A stretch of 29,804 bases of DNA from CAYVMN01 sp964452575 (GTDB lineage Bacteria; Desulfobacterota; DSM-4660; Desulfatiglandales; Desulfatiglandaceae), in contig CAYVMN010000022.1 in NCBI GenBank assembly GCA_964452575.1, positions 1 to 29,804 of the forward strand, in the 5' to 3' direction. Of this stretch, positions 8,107 through 14,933 are shown piece after piece. Below the pieces are notes generated by a model, which saw only the letters and a program-made list of their open reading frames with translations, was not told the DNA's origin and made no database searches. The position numbers and the translations under genes were made by a program. Every line of letters begins with the position of its first letter. Positions within the stretch are counted from its first letter, which is position 1.

Positions 8107-8475
8107 ATGGGTGTCTTTAGAAGAACAGATGCGAGGATTAAGAGAAAGAAAAGGGTACGCAAGAAGGTTCGTGGGGTCTCTGATAGGCCCAGGCTGTGTG
8201 TTTTTAGAAGTGAGAGGCATGTCTATGCCCAGATCATAGATGATACCGTAGGCAGGACCTTGGTAGAGTCCTCTTCATTATCTAAAGGACTTGTATCCAA
8301 GATCGGAAGGGATAGCGGCAACAGAAAAGCGGCTGCCCTGGTGGGAACTTCTATTGCTGAACGGGCGCTTGAGAGCGGGATCAAGAAGGTGGTGTTCGAT
8401 CGAAACGGGTTCCTATACCATGGACGCGTAAGGGCCCTTGCCGAGGCGGCACGTGAGGGCGGACTGGATTTCTGA
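8107..8475 (+). CDS. rplR: 50S ribosomal protein L18
   Basis: The start is placed at ATG 8107 (MGVFRRTDARIKRKKRVRKKV), giving 122 residues. AAGGGG at 8093-8098 lies 8 nt upstream. An upstream in-frame ATG at 8023 would add 28 residues unlike any L18. Motifs: DRPRLCVFRSERHVYAQIIDD, AALVGTSIAERALESGIKKVVFDRNGFLYHGRVRALAEAAREGGLDF. L18 binds 5S rRNA together with L5. The 129-nt gap before it holds a small imperfect direct repeat (ATCGGC followed by CAATTG, twice, 8051-8080) and no gene. Confidence 0.96.
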   Translation: MGVFRRTDARIKRKKRVRKKVRGVSDRPRLCVFRSERHVYAQIIDDTVGRTLVESSSLSKGLVSKIGRDSGNRKAAALVGTSIAERALESGIKKVVFDRNGFLYHGRVRALAEAAREGGLDF

Positions 8476-8490
8476 GGAGGGAAACATCCA

Positions 8491-8988
8491 TTGCTAAAGC
8501 CAGAGGGTGAAGAGCAGTTTGTAGAGAAGGTGGTCCATATAAACCGGGTGGCAAAGGTGGTGAAGGGGGGACGTCGTTTTAGCTTCAGTGCTATCGTTGT
8601 GGTTGGGGATGGAAAAGGCATGGTCGGAAGCGGACTTGGAAAGGCCAATCAGGTCCCTGACGCCATCAGGAAGGGCATTGAAAGGGCAAAAAAGGACATG
8701 AAGGGAATTTACCTTTATGAGACGTCCATACCCTATCAGGTGGTAGGTGAATCAGGTGCGGGCCGTGTTCTACTGAAACCTGCTGGTCCCGGTACCGGTC
8801 TGATTGCGGGTGGTGCGGTGCGTGCAGTCTTAGAGGCAGCAGGGATCCAGAACATACTTACTAAATGTCTAGGTTCCCATAATCCTCATAATATCGTGAG
8901 GGCAACTATTAAGGGCCTGCGGTCGCTAAGGAGCCCGGAAGAGATTGCCCGGCGCAGAAGCAAGACGGTTGAAGAACTGGCGATTTGA
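8491..8988 (+). CDS. rpsE: 30S ribosomal protein S5
   Basis: The 165-residue product matches S5: EKVVHINRVAKVVKGGRRFSFSAIVVVGDGKGMVGSGLGKA (double-stranded RNA-binding-like N-terminal domain), then VLLKPAGPGTGLIAGGAVRAVLEAAGIQNILTKCLGSHNPHN. The start is TTG 8491, with GAGGAGG at 8474-8480. S5 lies at the mRNA entry and affects decoding accuracy. The rplR stop is 15 nt upstream. Confidence 0.96.
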   Translation: MLKPEGEEQFVEKVVHINRVAKVVKGGRRFSFSAIVVVGDGKGMVGSGLGKANQVPDAIRKGIERAKKDMKGIYLYETSIPYQVVGESGAGRVLLKPAGPGTGLIAGGAVRAVLEAAGIQNILTKCLGSHNPHNIVRATIKGLRSLRSPEEIARRRSKTVEELAI

Positions 8989-9015
8989 ATAGACTGGGAA
9001 GAGATAGTATCGGCT

Positions 9016-9192
9016 ATGACTAAGACTATTAAGGTAACCCTTGTCAAGAGTCCAATAGGTAGGGACAAGAAGATTGGCCAGACCTTGAGGGGTTTAGGCC
9101 TGAGGCGGCTCAACAAGACAGTTGAGCTTGAAAACACCCCTGCCATAAGAGGAATGATAAATAAGGTCTCGTTTCTCGTAAAGATTCACTAG
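9016..9192 (+). CDS. rpmD: 50S ribosomal protein L30
   Basis: Small gene read by hand: ATG at 9016, TAG at 9190-9192, 58 residues. The translation begins MTKTIKVTLVKSPIGRDKK, continues with QTLRGLGLRRLNKTVEL, and ends with TPAIRGMINKVSFLVKIH. These are the family hallmarks (VTLVKSPIG, LGLRRL.K and GMI.KV..LV). It has the expected position between rpsE and rplO. Confidence 0.95.
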   Translation: MTKTIKVTLVKSPIGRDKKIGQTLRGLGLRRLNKTVELENTPAIRGMINKVSFLVKIH

Positions 9193-9212
9193 GGTCCCGA
9201 TAGGTGAGAAAA

Positions 9213-9653
9213 GTGAAAATTCATGATCTTTCGCCTGCTGAAGGTTCGAGAAAAGGGGGTAAGAGGATAGGGAGGGGTCCGGGTTCCGGACACGGAAGGA
9301 CTTCTTGCCGAGGCCATAAAGGGCAAAAGGCACGTTCTGGAGGCGGTACACGCCCTGGCTTCGAGGGAGGCCAGATGCCTATTCACAGACGACTCCCGAA
9401 GCGTGGCTTCACAAACAAGTTCAGGAAGCAATTTAACGTAATTAACGTCAAGGATCTGAGCCGATTTGCCCCGAATTCCGGTGTGGATGCAGATATACTA
9501 AGAGATGCCGGCCTGATCAAGAAGGTTAAGGACGGCATTAAGATCTTGGGCGGCGGTGATATCGTTAACCCCATTACTGTCAGGGTCCATAAGGTGAGCA
9601 AGACAGCCAGGGAGAAGATTGAGGCCGCGGGTGGCAGGGTTGAGGTAATCTAG
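9213..9653 (+). CDS. rplO: 50S ribosomal protein L15
   Basis: L15 of about 146 residues: MKIHDLSPAEGSRKGGKRIGRGPGSGHGRTSCRGHKGQKARSG is typical, followed by FEGGQMPIHRRLPKRGFTN and a C-terminal globular part. I chose GTG 9213 because L15 proteins usually start MKLHEL-like; GTG 9204 three codons upstream is the alternative. L15 is a late-assembly 50S protein. Its stop lies 16 nt before secY, which has an AAGGAGG Shine-Dalgarno directly after the stop. Confidence 0.95.
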   Translation: MKIHDLSPAEGSRKGGKRIGRGPGSGHGRTSCRGHKGQKARSGGGTRPGFEGGQMPIHRRLPKRGFTNKFRKQFNVINVKDLSRFAPNSGVDADILRDAGLIKKVKDGIKILGGGDIVNPITVRVHKVSKTAREKIEAAGGRVEVI

Positions 9654-9669
9654 AAGGAGGCATACAGAG

Positions 9670-10983
9670 TTGATAGGCGGCTTTCAGAATATTGCCAAGA
9701 TTCCGGAGCTGAAAAGGAAGATCCTCTTCACGCTCATGATGCTGGTTGTCTATCGGATCGGTTGTCATATTCCAACTCCAGGCATTGATGGTGCGGCCCT
9801 TTCAGCTTTTTTTAGTGCGAGGCAGGGTACACTTTTTGGACTCTTTGATATGTTCTCGGGTGGTGCCTTGAGTCGAATGTCGGTAATGGCCCTGGGGATC
9901 ATGCCGTACATAAGCGCCTCGATTATCTTGGAACTCATGACCGTCGTGGTACCGTACCTTGAAAAGCTGAAGAAGGAAGGGGAGCAAGGGAGGAAGAAGA
10001 TTACCCAATATACCCGTTATGGCACGGTCATTTTGAGTGTTATCCAAGGGTTTGGTATTGCGGTTGGTCTTGAAAACATGTCTAGTCCAGGTGGGGCGAT
10101 GATCGTTCCGTCTCCAGGCTGGGCCTTCAGATTCCTCACCGTGGTTACACTTGCTGCAGGGACCTCCTTTTTGATGTGGCTAGGAGAGCAGATCACTGAG
10201 AGGGGCATAGGCAACGGGATCTCCCTTATCATATATTCAGGGATTGTTGCACGGTTTCCAGTTGCAGTTGCAAACACATTCAGATTGATGGGGACCGGCG
10301 AAATCACAGTCTTTTTTGCCGTATTGCTCGTTGCACTGATGATAGGAGTGGTGGGAGTGATCGTATTTATTGAAAGGGGGCAGAGGAGGATCCCCGTTCA
10401 GTATGCAAAGAGGGTTGTTGGCAGAAGAATGTATGGGGGGCAGACTACGCACCTGCCCTTAAAAGTCAATACGGCAGGAGTGATTCCCCCGATCTTCGCC
10501 TCTTCCATAATGATGTTTCCTGCGACCATAGCCAATTTCCTGAGCGTAGAGCAGTTTCCTTGGCTCAAGCACATTGTTAATTTCCTGGCCCCCGGTCATA
10601 TCGTCTATAGTCTGATCTATGTGGTCTTTATTTTCTTCTTCTGCTATTTTTACACGGCAGTGCATTTTAACCCGGTTGATGTCGCCGACAATATGAAGAG
10701 ACAAGGGGGATTTATCCCGGGTATCAGGCCGGGCAAGAATACGGCGGACTATATTGATCGGGTTTTGACAAGAATAACTTTTTCGGGTGCCATTTATGTC
10801 TCGGCCATTTGTATCTTGCCTCAGTTGCTGATCTATCAATTGAACGTTCCTTTCTATTTTGGAGGGACCGCCCTTTTGATTGTAGTTGGGGTGGCAATGG
10901 ACACCACAAATCAGATCGAATCACATATGCTGACAAGGCATTATGAAGGGTTTATGAAGAAGGGTTTTGGGAGGGTCAGGTAG
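9670..10983 (+). CDS. secY: Preprotein translocase subunit SecY
   Basis: The 437-residue integral membrane protein has the ten-helix SecY pattern. The N-terminal IPELKRKILFTLMMLVVYRIGCHIPTPGID includes the first transmembrane helix. The plug region is FGLFDMFSGGALSRMSVMALGIMPYISASII, and the cytoplasmic loop with ERGQRRIPVQYAKR contacts SecA and ribosomes. The end TNQIESHMLTRHYEGFMKKG is conserved. The start is TTG 9670 with AAGGAGG (9654-9660). It forms the SecYEG channel; its place in the spc operon is standard. Confidence 0.97.
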   Translation: MIGGFQNIAKIPELKRKILFTLMMLVVYRIGCHIPTPGIDGAALSAFFSARQGTLFGLFDMFSGGALSRMSVMALGIMPYISASIILELMTVVVPYLEKLKKEGEQGRKKITQYTRYGTVILSVIQGFGIAVGLENMSSPGGAMIVPSPGWAFRFLTVVTLAAGTSFLMWLGEQITERGIGNGISLIIYSGIVARFPVAVANTFRLMGTGEITVFFAVLLVALMIGVVGVIVFIERGQRRIPVQYAKRVVGRRMYGGQTTHLPLKVNTAGVIPPIFASSIMMFPATIANFLSVEQFPWLKHIVNFLAPGHIVYSLIYVVFIFFFCYFYTAVHFNPVDVADNMKRQGGFIPGIRPGKNTADYIDRVLTRITFSGAIYVSAICILPQLLIYQLNVPFYFGGTALLIVVGVAMDTTNQIESHMLTRHYEGFMKKGFGRVR

Positions 10984-11100
10984 CCGTCGGGGTGGCCTTT
11001 AGTTCGCAGACCCTGGTTGTGGCAAAGGGGAAAAAGATATTTTGACTAAAAATCTCTGCGATGAGCTTTAGGCAAGAGACTGAAAAACAGGAAAGGGACT

Positions 11101-11334
11101 ATGGCTAAGGAAGAGGCTATTGAGGTCGAGGGGGTTGTAATCGAGACCTTACCGAATGCCATGTTCAGGGTTGAGCTCAAGAACGGTCACAGGGTCTTGG
11201 GCCATATTTCGGGCAGGATGCGGAAACACTTCATCAAGATCCTGCCAGGAGATGTGGTGGTAGTAGAGTTATCTCCCTACGATTTGAACAGGGGCCGTAT
11301 TGTTCATCGCGGTTATAGACCGAAAGAAGTTTGA
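11101..11334 (+). CDS. infA: Translation initiation factor IF-1
   Basis: The 77-residue OB-fold protein reads MAKEEAIEVEGVVIETLPNAMFRVELKNGHRVLGHISGRMRKHFIKILPGD, with RGRIVHRGYRP at the end. It is about five residues longer than E. coli IF-1. IF-1 binds the 30S A site during initiation. It follows secY after 117 nt, a gap where many bacteria carry adk and/or map; neither is present. ATG 11101 has GGAAAGGG upstream. Confidence 0.96.
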   Translation: MAKEEAIEVEGVVIETLPNAMFRVELKNGHRVLGHISGRMRKHFIKILPGDVVVVELSPYDLNRGRIVHRGYRPKEV

Positions 11335-11413
11335 AATATTGCAACCCCAAAGGGCAATTTTTTCAGAATCCTTTTCGCAGCTGTATAGAGCAAACGAGGG
11401 GGCCATTAGGACC

Positions 11414-11527
11414 ATGAAAGTGAGACCATCGGTTAAGCCTATTTGCAATAAATGCAAGATAATAAGAAGAAGAGGTGTCGTGCGGGTAATCTGCGTGAAC
11501 CGTAGACACAAGCAGAGGCAAGGGTGA
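11414..11527 (+). CDS. rpmJ: 50S ribosomal protein L36
   Basis: The 37-residue protein starts at ATG 11414 (MKVRPSVKPICNKCKIIRRRG) and ends HKQRQG. Cys11, Cys14, Cys27 and His32 form the zinc site of the C+ form of L36. An in-frame extension upstream to 11300 overlaps infA and does not resemble L36, so it is rejected. L36 is the smallest 50S protein; its position between infA and rpsM is typical. Confidence 0.96.
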   Translation: MKVRPSVKPICNKCKIIRRRGVVRVICVNRRHKQRQG

Positions 11528-11613
11528 ATCTGTATTTGCATACGGTAGGCCTCCATTGGCGGTTCATATATGAAATGACCGACGACCAGTCCCAGAACGG
11601 AAGGAGTTAGAGA

Positions 11614-11985
11614 TTGGCTAGAATTGCGGGTGTCGATTTACCGAGGGGGAAAAGGATAGAGATTGCTCTGACCTATATCTATGGCATTGGCAGGAGCTCT
11701 TCTCAGATGATACTTAGCGAAGCTGGTATAGACTGGGATACGAAATCGGATGATCTCAGTGGGGGGCAGATTACAAGCATCCGGAATATTATTGACGAGA
11801 AGTATAAGGTGGAAGGAGATCTCAGGCGTGAAGTATCAATGAACATAAAGAGCTTGATGGATCTGGCGGCGTATCGAGGTCTGAGGCACAGAAAAGGTCT
11901 CCCTGTGAGGGGGCAAAGGACCAGTACCAACGCCAGGACACGCAAGGGGCCTCGCAGGGCCGTTATGGGGAAAAAGAAAAAATAG
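11614..11985 (+). CDS. rpsM: 30S ribosomal protein S13
   Basis: The 123-residue product starts MARIAGVDLPRGKRIEIALTYIYGIGRS, which fixes the start at TTG 11614; AAGGAG lies at 11601-11606. The C-terminus GLRHRKGLPVRGQRTSTNARTRKGPRR is the basic tail reaching P-site tRNA. S13 forms the head bridges to the 50S subunit. It is followed 16 nt later by rpsK. Confidence 0.97.
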   Translation: MARIAGVDLPRGKRIEIALTYIYGIGRSSSQMILSEAGIDWDTKSDDLSGGQITSIRNIIDEKYKVEGDLRREVSMNIKSLMDLAAYRGLRHRKGLPVRGQRTSTNARTRKGPRRAVMGKKKK

Positions 11986-12001
11986 AATTTGAGGGAAGAG
12001 C

Positions 12002-12397
12002 ATGGCAAGAACTGCGAGAAAGAGGGGCGGGACTAAGAAAGAAAAGAAGAACGTACCTTCGGGTATTGTCTATATACAATCCACCTTTAACAATACTATA
12101 GTGACCGTTACGGATCCGGACGGAAATGTCATTGCCCAGTCAAGCGCAGGCAGGGGTGGAGTAAAGGGATCGAGAAAGAGTACCCCTTTTGCCGCTCAAT
12201 TGGCCGGTCGAGATGCCGTAAGGATGGCGATGGAGCACGGAATGAGAGTTGCTGAGGTACGGGTCAAAGGGCCAGGCGTGGGGAGGGAAGCAGCCCTGCG
12301 CTCACTCCAGGTGGATGGGTTCACTGTTACCGCCATAAGGGATATTACACCAATACCGCATAACGGGTGTCGACCGCCTAAGAGGCGGAGAGTCTAA
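12002..12397 (+). CDS. rpsK: 30S ribosomal protein S11
   Basis: The 131-residue protein has the signature GIVYIQSTFNNTIVTVTDPDGNVIAQSSAGRGGVKGSRKSTPFAAQLAG and ends with TVTAIRDITPIPHNGCRPPKRRRV. S11 lies on the 30S platform near the mRNA Shine-Dalgarno path. ATG 12002 has GAGGGAAGAG directly upstream. It is followed by a 96-nt AT-rich gap carrying a likely promoter for the downstream genes. Confidence 0.97.
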   Translation: MARTARKRGGTKKEKKNVPSGIVYIQSTFNNTIVTVTDPDGNVIAQSSAGRGGVKGSRKSTPFAAQLAGRDAVRMAMEHGMRVAEVRVKGPGVGREAALRSLQVDGFTVTAIRDITPIPHNGCRPPKRRRV

Positions 12398-12422
12398 GGA
12401 TTTTAGATTTTGGATAGTGCAA

Positions 12423-12450
12423 TTGAATCTGAACCATAGAAGACTATAAT
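12423..12450 (+). promoter_or_regulatory. Putative internal sigma-70 promoter before rpsD
   Basis: TTGAAT (12423-12428), a 16-nt spacer and a perfect TATAAT (12445-12450) lie in the AT-rich gap between rpsK and rpsD. They would give rpsD-rpoA-rplQ, and perhaps pyrB by read-through, extra transcription independent of the upstream operon. The boxes are seen; activity is inferred. Confidence 0.45.
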
Positions 12451-12493
12451 CAGTGGGGTGAATAACAAATAGATTTTATGCTTGGGGGCTAAT

Positions 12494-13123
12494 TTGGCCA
12501 GATATATTGGTTCATCATGCAGGTTGTGTAGGAGAGAGAATCTGAGGCTCTTTTTGAAGGGTGACCGCTGTTACGGGGACAAGTGCTCCTTTGAGAGAAG
12601 GGCTTATGCGCCCGGACAACATGGCCAGAGGCGCGGGGGGAAATACTCCGATTATAGAGTTCAGCTCAGAGAGAAACAGAAGGTCAGGAGAATCTACGGT
12701 GTCCTAGAAAGGCAATTTAGGGGCTTCTATTACCGAGCCGAAAGACAGAAGGGAGTTACAGGCACAAATCTATTGCTGCTTCTTGAATCCCGCCTGGACA
12801 ATATAGTCTACAGAATGGGTTTTGCCACTTCGAGGAATCAGGCAAGACAGGCGGTCAGGCACAGTCACTTCTTAGTAAACAATAAGAAGGTCAATATCGC
12901 CTCCTACCTTGTGAAGCCGGGAGACGTGATTGAGGTAAGAGAGAAGAGCCGCAATGTACCCTTCATAAGAGAAGCTATGGAGACTGTAGTCCGACGAGGT
13001 ATCCCAGATTGGATCGAAGTTGAAAAGGAGGCCTTAAGGGGGACATTGAAAGCCCTTCCCGATAGACAAGACTTCACAATGCCCATTCAGGAACAACTCG
13101 TTGTGGAATTATATTCAAAGTAA
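12494..13123 (+). CDS. rpsD: 30S ribosomal protein S4, zinc form
   Basis: S4 of 209 residues from TTG 12494 (MARYIGSSCRLCRREN); TTG 12482 four codons upstream is less likely because family members start MARY. The N-terminal CRLC plus CYGDKC form the four-cysteine zinc site found in one of the two S4 types. The S4 RNA-binding domain ESRLDNIVYRMGFATSRNQARQAVRHSHFLVN is intact. S4 nucleates 30S assembly and in E. coli represses the alpha operon. Confidence 0.96.
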   Translation: MARYIGSSCRLCRRENLRLFLKGDRCYGDKCSFERRAYAPGQHGQRRGGKYSDYRVQLREKQKVRRIYGVLERQFRGFYYRAERQKGVTGTNLLLLLESRLDNIVYRMGFATSRNQARQAVRHSHFLVNNKKVNIASYLVKPGDVIEVREKSRNVPFIREAMETVVRRGIPDWIEVEKEALRGTLKALPDRQDFTMPIQEQLVVELYSK

Positions 13124-13191
13124 ATCGTGGGAGTTTGTAAAGGCTTAGGTGCATAATATTTTTTTGTTAACAAGATGATGGGGAGGCTTTT

Positions 13192-14316
13192 TTGGTAGAT
13201 CTAAGAAGTAAGAATTGGCGGGAGCTGATAAAGCCCAAGCGCATTGAGATCGCCCAGGATAGCTACACAGACAAATACGGGAAATTCGTCTGCGAGCCAC
13301 TTGAGAGGGGACTTGGGATTACGATCGGGAATTCCCTGAGGCGCATCTTACTTTCTTCTCTGCAAGGAGCGGCAATTGTTTCAGTTAAGTTTGACGGGGT
13401 ACTCCATGAGTTCTCTACTATTCCCGGAGTCTATGAGGATGTGACCGACATCGTTCTGAATCTCAAGGAGGTCAAGCTGAAGCTCATTGGGGTTGAGGAG
13501 GCTGTGATCCGCCTGGCTAGAGAAGGAGAAGGAGAAGTGAAAGGTGGCGATATCGAGACCGACGCCCTTGTGGAGATTCTAAACCCTGAGCTTCATATCG
13601 CCACACTTAACAAGGAAGCCAAGTTGAATATGGAGATGGTTGTCAGGGCGGGGAGGGGTTATGTCCCGGCCGAAAGGAATAAGGCCAAAGATCAGCCAAT
13701 AGGCGTTATTCCAATGGATGCCATTTTTTCTCCTGTTGAGAAGGTCAACTATGTGGTGACAAATGCCAGGGTGGGGCAGGTAACGGATTATGATAAGCTG
13801 ACCCTGGAGGTCTGGACCGACGGCAGCTTGCTGCCCGAAGACGCAGTTGCCTATGCCGCAAAGATCCTTAAGGAACAGATGAATCCATTTATCAATTTTG
13901 AGGAGGAGCCGGAGCCGACAGAAGAGGAAGAAGATTCAGACGAAGAGAGATTTAATGAGAACCTTTTCAGGCCTGTCTCCGAGCTTGAGCTATCTGTGCG
14001 CTCTGCCAACTGCTTACAAAACGCCGATATCACCCTTATCGGTGAGTTGGTCCAAAAGACTGAGGCAGAGATGTTGAAGACCAAGAATTTTGGAAGGAAG
14101 TCTTTAAATGAGATCAAATCCATCCTTGAGGAAATGGGATTTTCCCTGGGGATGAAGCTGGATAATTTCCCTGCCGCCAGGGCACCCAAGAAGGCTGAGG
14201 GAGAAGGCAAGAAAGAGCCAGGGCAAAAAGAAAAGGAAGACGGTAGAGAAGAGGGCAGGATAGTGAACAAGGAGCAGGGGAAGGCAAAGGCAGAGGAAAA
14301 GGACGAGGACAAATGA
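13192..14316 (+). CDS. rpoA: RNA polymerase alpha subunit with charged C-terminal tail
   Basis: The 374-residue product starts at TTG 13192 with GGGGAGG at 13180-13186. The alpha-NTD spans about residues 1-235 (LERGLGITIGNSLRRILLSSLQGAA dimer motif). An acidic linker (EEEPEPTEEEEDSDEE, about 237-252) joins the alpha-CTD at about 264-318 (VRSANCLQNADITLIGEL, FGRKSLNEIKSILEEMG). Residues 331-374 form an additional Lys/Glu/Gly-rich tail beyond the usual end; E. coli alpha has 329 residues. Alpha nucleates RNAP assembly and contacts UP elements and activators. Its stop overlaps the rplQ start as ATGA. Confidence 0.96.
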   Translation: MVDLRSKNWRELIKPKRIEIAQDSYTDKYGKFVCEPLERGLGITIGNSLRRILLSSLQGAAIVSVKFDGVLHEFSTIPGVYEDVTDIVLNLKEVKLKLIGVEEAVIRLAREGEGEVKGGDIETDALVEILNPELHIATLNKEAKLNMEMVVRAGRGYVPAERNKAKDQPIGVIPMDAIFSPVEKVNYVVTNARVGQVTDYDKLTLEVWTDGSLLPEDAVAYAAKILKEQMNPFINFEEEPEPTEEEEDSDEERFNENLFRPVSELELSVRSANCLQNADITLIGELVQKTEAEMLKTKNFGRKSLNEIKSILEEMGFSLGMKLDNFPAARAPKKAEGEGKKEPGQKEKEDGREEGRIVNKEQGKAKAEEKDEDK

Positions 14317-14798
14317 GGCACAGAAAGGCAGGAAATCAACTAGGACGCAATCCCAGTCACCGCAGGGCTATGCTGAGGAATATGGTCACTTCCCTACTCA
14401 AGTATGAAAAGATAGAGACAACTGATGCCAGGGCAAAATCGCTTGGGCCGGTTGCCGAAAAGATGATAGGCCTAGCCAAGCGTGGCGATTTACATGCAAG
14501 GCGCCAGGCCCTTGCCTACATAAAAGACAAGGCAGTAACTCATAGGCTCTTTGATGAACTCAAGGATAGGTATCTTGACCGGCAAGGGGGATACGTTAGG
14601 ATCATCAAGAAGGGCACGCGGCGGGGAGACGGAGCCCCTATTTCTGTCGTTCAACTCTTGGCCCCCGAAGAACAAGATAAGTCAGGGAAGAGGAAGTCAA
14701 AGACGCCGAAGCGGGCCAGAGGCGCCCGCAAAGTGGCAGATAAAGATACGGATGCAAAGAAAAGTGAGAAGGAAATGGGTGCCCAAGAAGCTGAATAG
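14313..14798 (+). CDS. rplQ: 50S ribosomal protein L17 with C-terminal extension
   Basis: The 161-residue product starts MRHRKAGNQLGRNPSHRRAMLRNMVTSLLKYEKIETTDARAK, standard L17, and the core ends at about residue 118 (GAPISVVQLLAPE). About 43 further residues are Lys/Arg/Glu/Asp-rich and probably disordered. The ATG overlaps the rpoA TGA (14313-14316), implying translational coupling. L17 lies near the tunnel exit. This is the last gene of the ribosomal block; a structured leader and terminator follow. Confidence 0.96.
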   Translation: MRHRKAGNQLGRNPSHRRAMLRNMVTSLLKYEKIETTDARAKSLGPVAEKMIGLAKRGDLHARRQALAYIKDKAVTHRLFDELKDRYLDRQGGYVRIIKKGTRRGDGAPISVVQLLAPEEQDKSGKRKSKTPKRARGARKVADKDTDAKKSEKEMGAQEAE

Positions 14799-14802
14799 TT
14801 TT

Positions 14803-14814
14803 GGTAAATTTACC
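14803..14814. repeat. 12-bp perfect palindrome after rplQ
   Basis: GGTAAATTTACC reads the same on both strands. It lies 4 nt after the rplQ stop at the head of the pyrB leader. It could be an operator half-site pair or the first element of the leader RNA structure. Only the symmetry is seen; function is unknown. Confidence 0.4.
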
Positions 14815-14841
14815 TTGTCCCATTTCCCAATTGTGGGACAA
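14815..14841 (+). other. Leader hairpin upstream of pyrB
   Basis: TTGTCCCA (14815-14822) pairs perfectly with TGGGACAA (14834-14841) around an 11-nt loop. No T-run follows, so it is not itself a terminator. In an attenuation model it could be a pause hairpin. A second small hairpin, TTCCC-TATG-GGGAA (14849-14862), follows and holds the ATG of the leader reading frame in its loop. Confidence 0.5.
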
Positions 14842-14854
14842 TGCTAGGTTCCCT

Positions 14855-14932
14855 ATGGGGAAGTATTTCAACAAAAAGAGAAACCTCCTTGCTGTACTAA
14901 CGGCAAGGAGGTTTTTTTTGCGAGGAGTTTAG
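14855..14932 (+). CDS. Putative pyrB leader peptide (PyrL-like)
   Basis: A 25-codon frame runs from ATG 14855 to TAG 14930-14932. It starts MGKYFNKKRNLLAVL, is basic, and ends ARRFFLRGV. It is read through the complete terminator stem (14881-14914) and T-tract and stops one base before the pyrB GTG. The E. coli pyrBI leader frame likewise crosses its attenuator and ends just before pyrB. A ribosome translating this frame close behind RNA polymerase would prevent the terminator from folding. The Shine-Dalgarno is weak (AGG at 14846-14848, 6 nt before the ATG). The frame is seen; translation is inferred. Confidence 0.4.
   Translation: MGKYFNKKRNLLAVLTARRFFLRGV
14881..14919 (+). terminator. Intrinsic terminator / probable attenuator before pyrB
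   Basis: AAACCTCCTTGC (14881-14892) pairs perfectly with GCAAGGAGGTTT (14903-14914) around a 10-nt loop, and T residues run to 14919. This is a textbook rho-independent terminator. It lies only 14 nt upstream of the pyrB start codon, leaving no room for a promoter between. pyrB must therefore be reached by read-through, either from the ribosomal operon or from a promoter within the leader. Confidence 0.85.
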
Positions 14933-14933
14933 T

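Noticed and set aside
11042..11070. TTGACT with TTTAG as a promoter for infA
   Set aside because: Spacing is wrong and the -10 box is poor; co-transcription from upstream is sufficient.
14841..14900. A second small leader frame, MLGSLWGSISTKRETSLLY, ending in the terminator loop
   Set aside because: It overlaps the 25-codon frame, has a Shine-Dalgarno only 2 nt from its ATG, and stops within the loop. The longer frame that ends next to pyrB fits known attenuators better. It remains possible.
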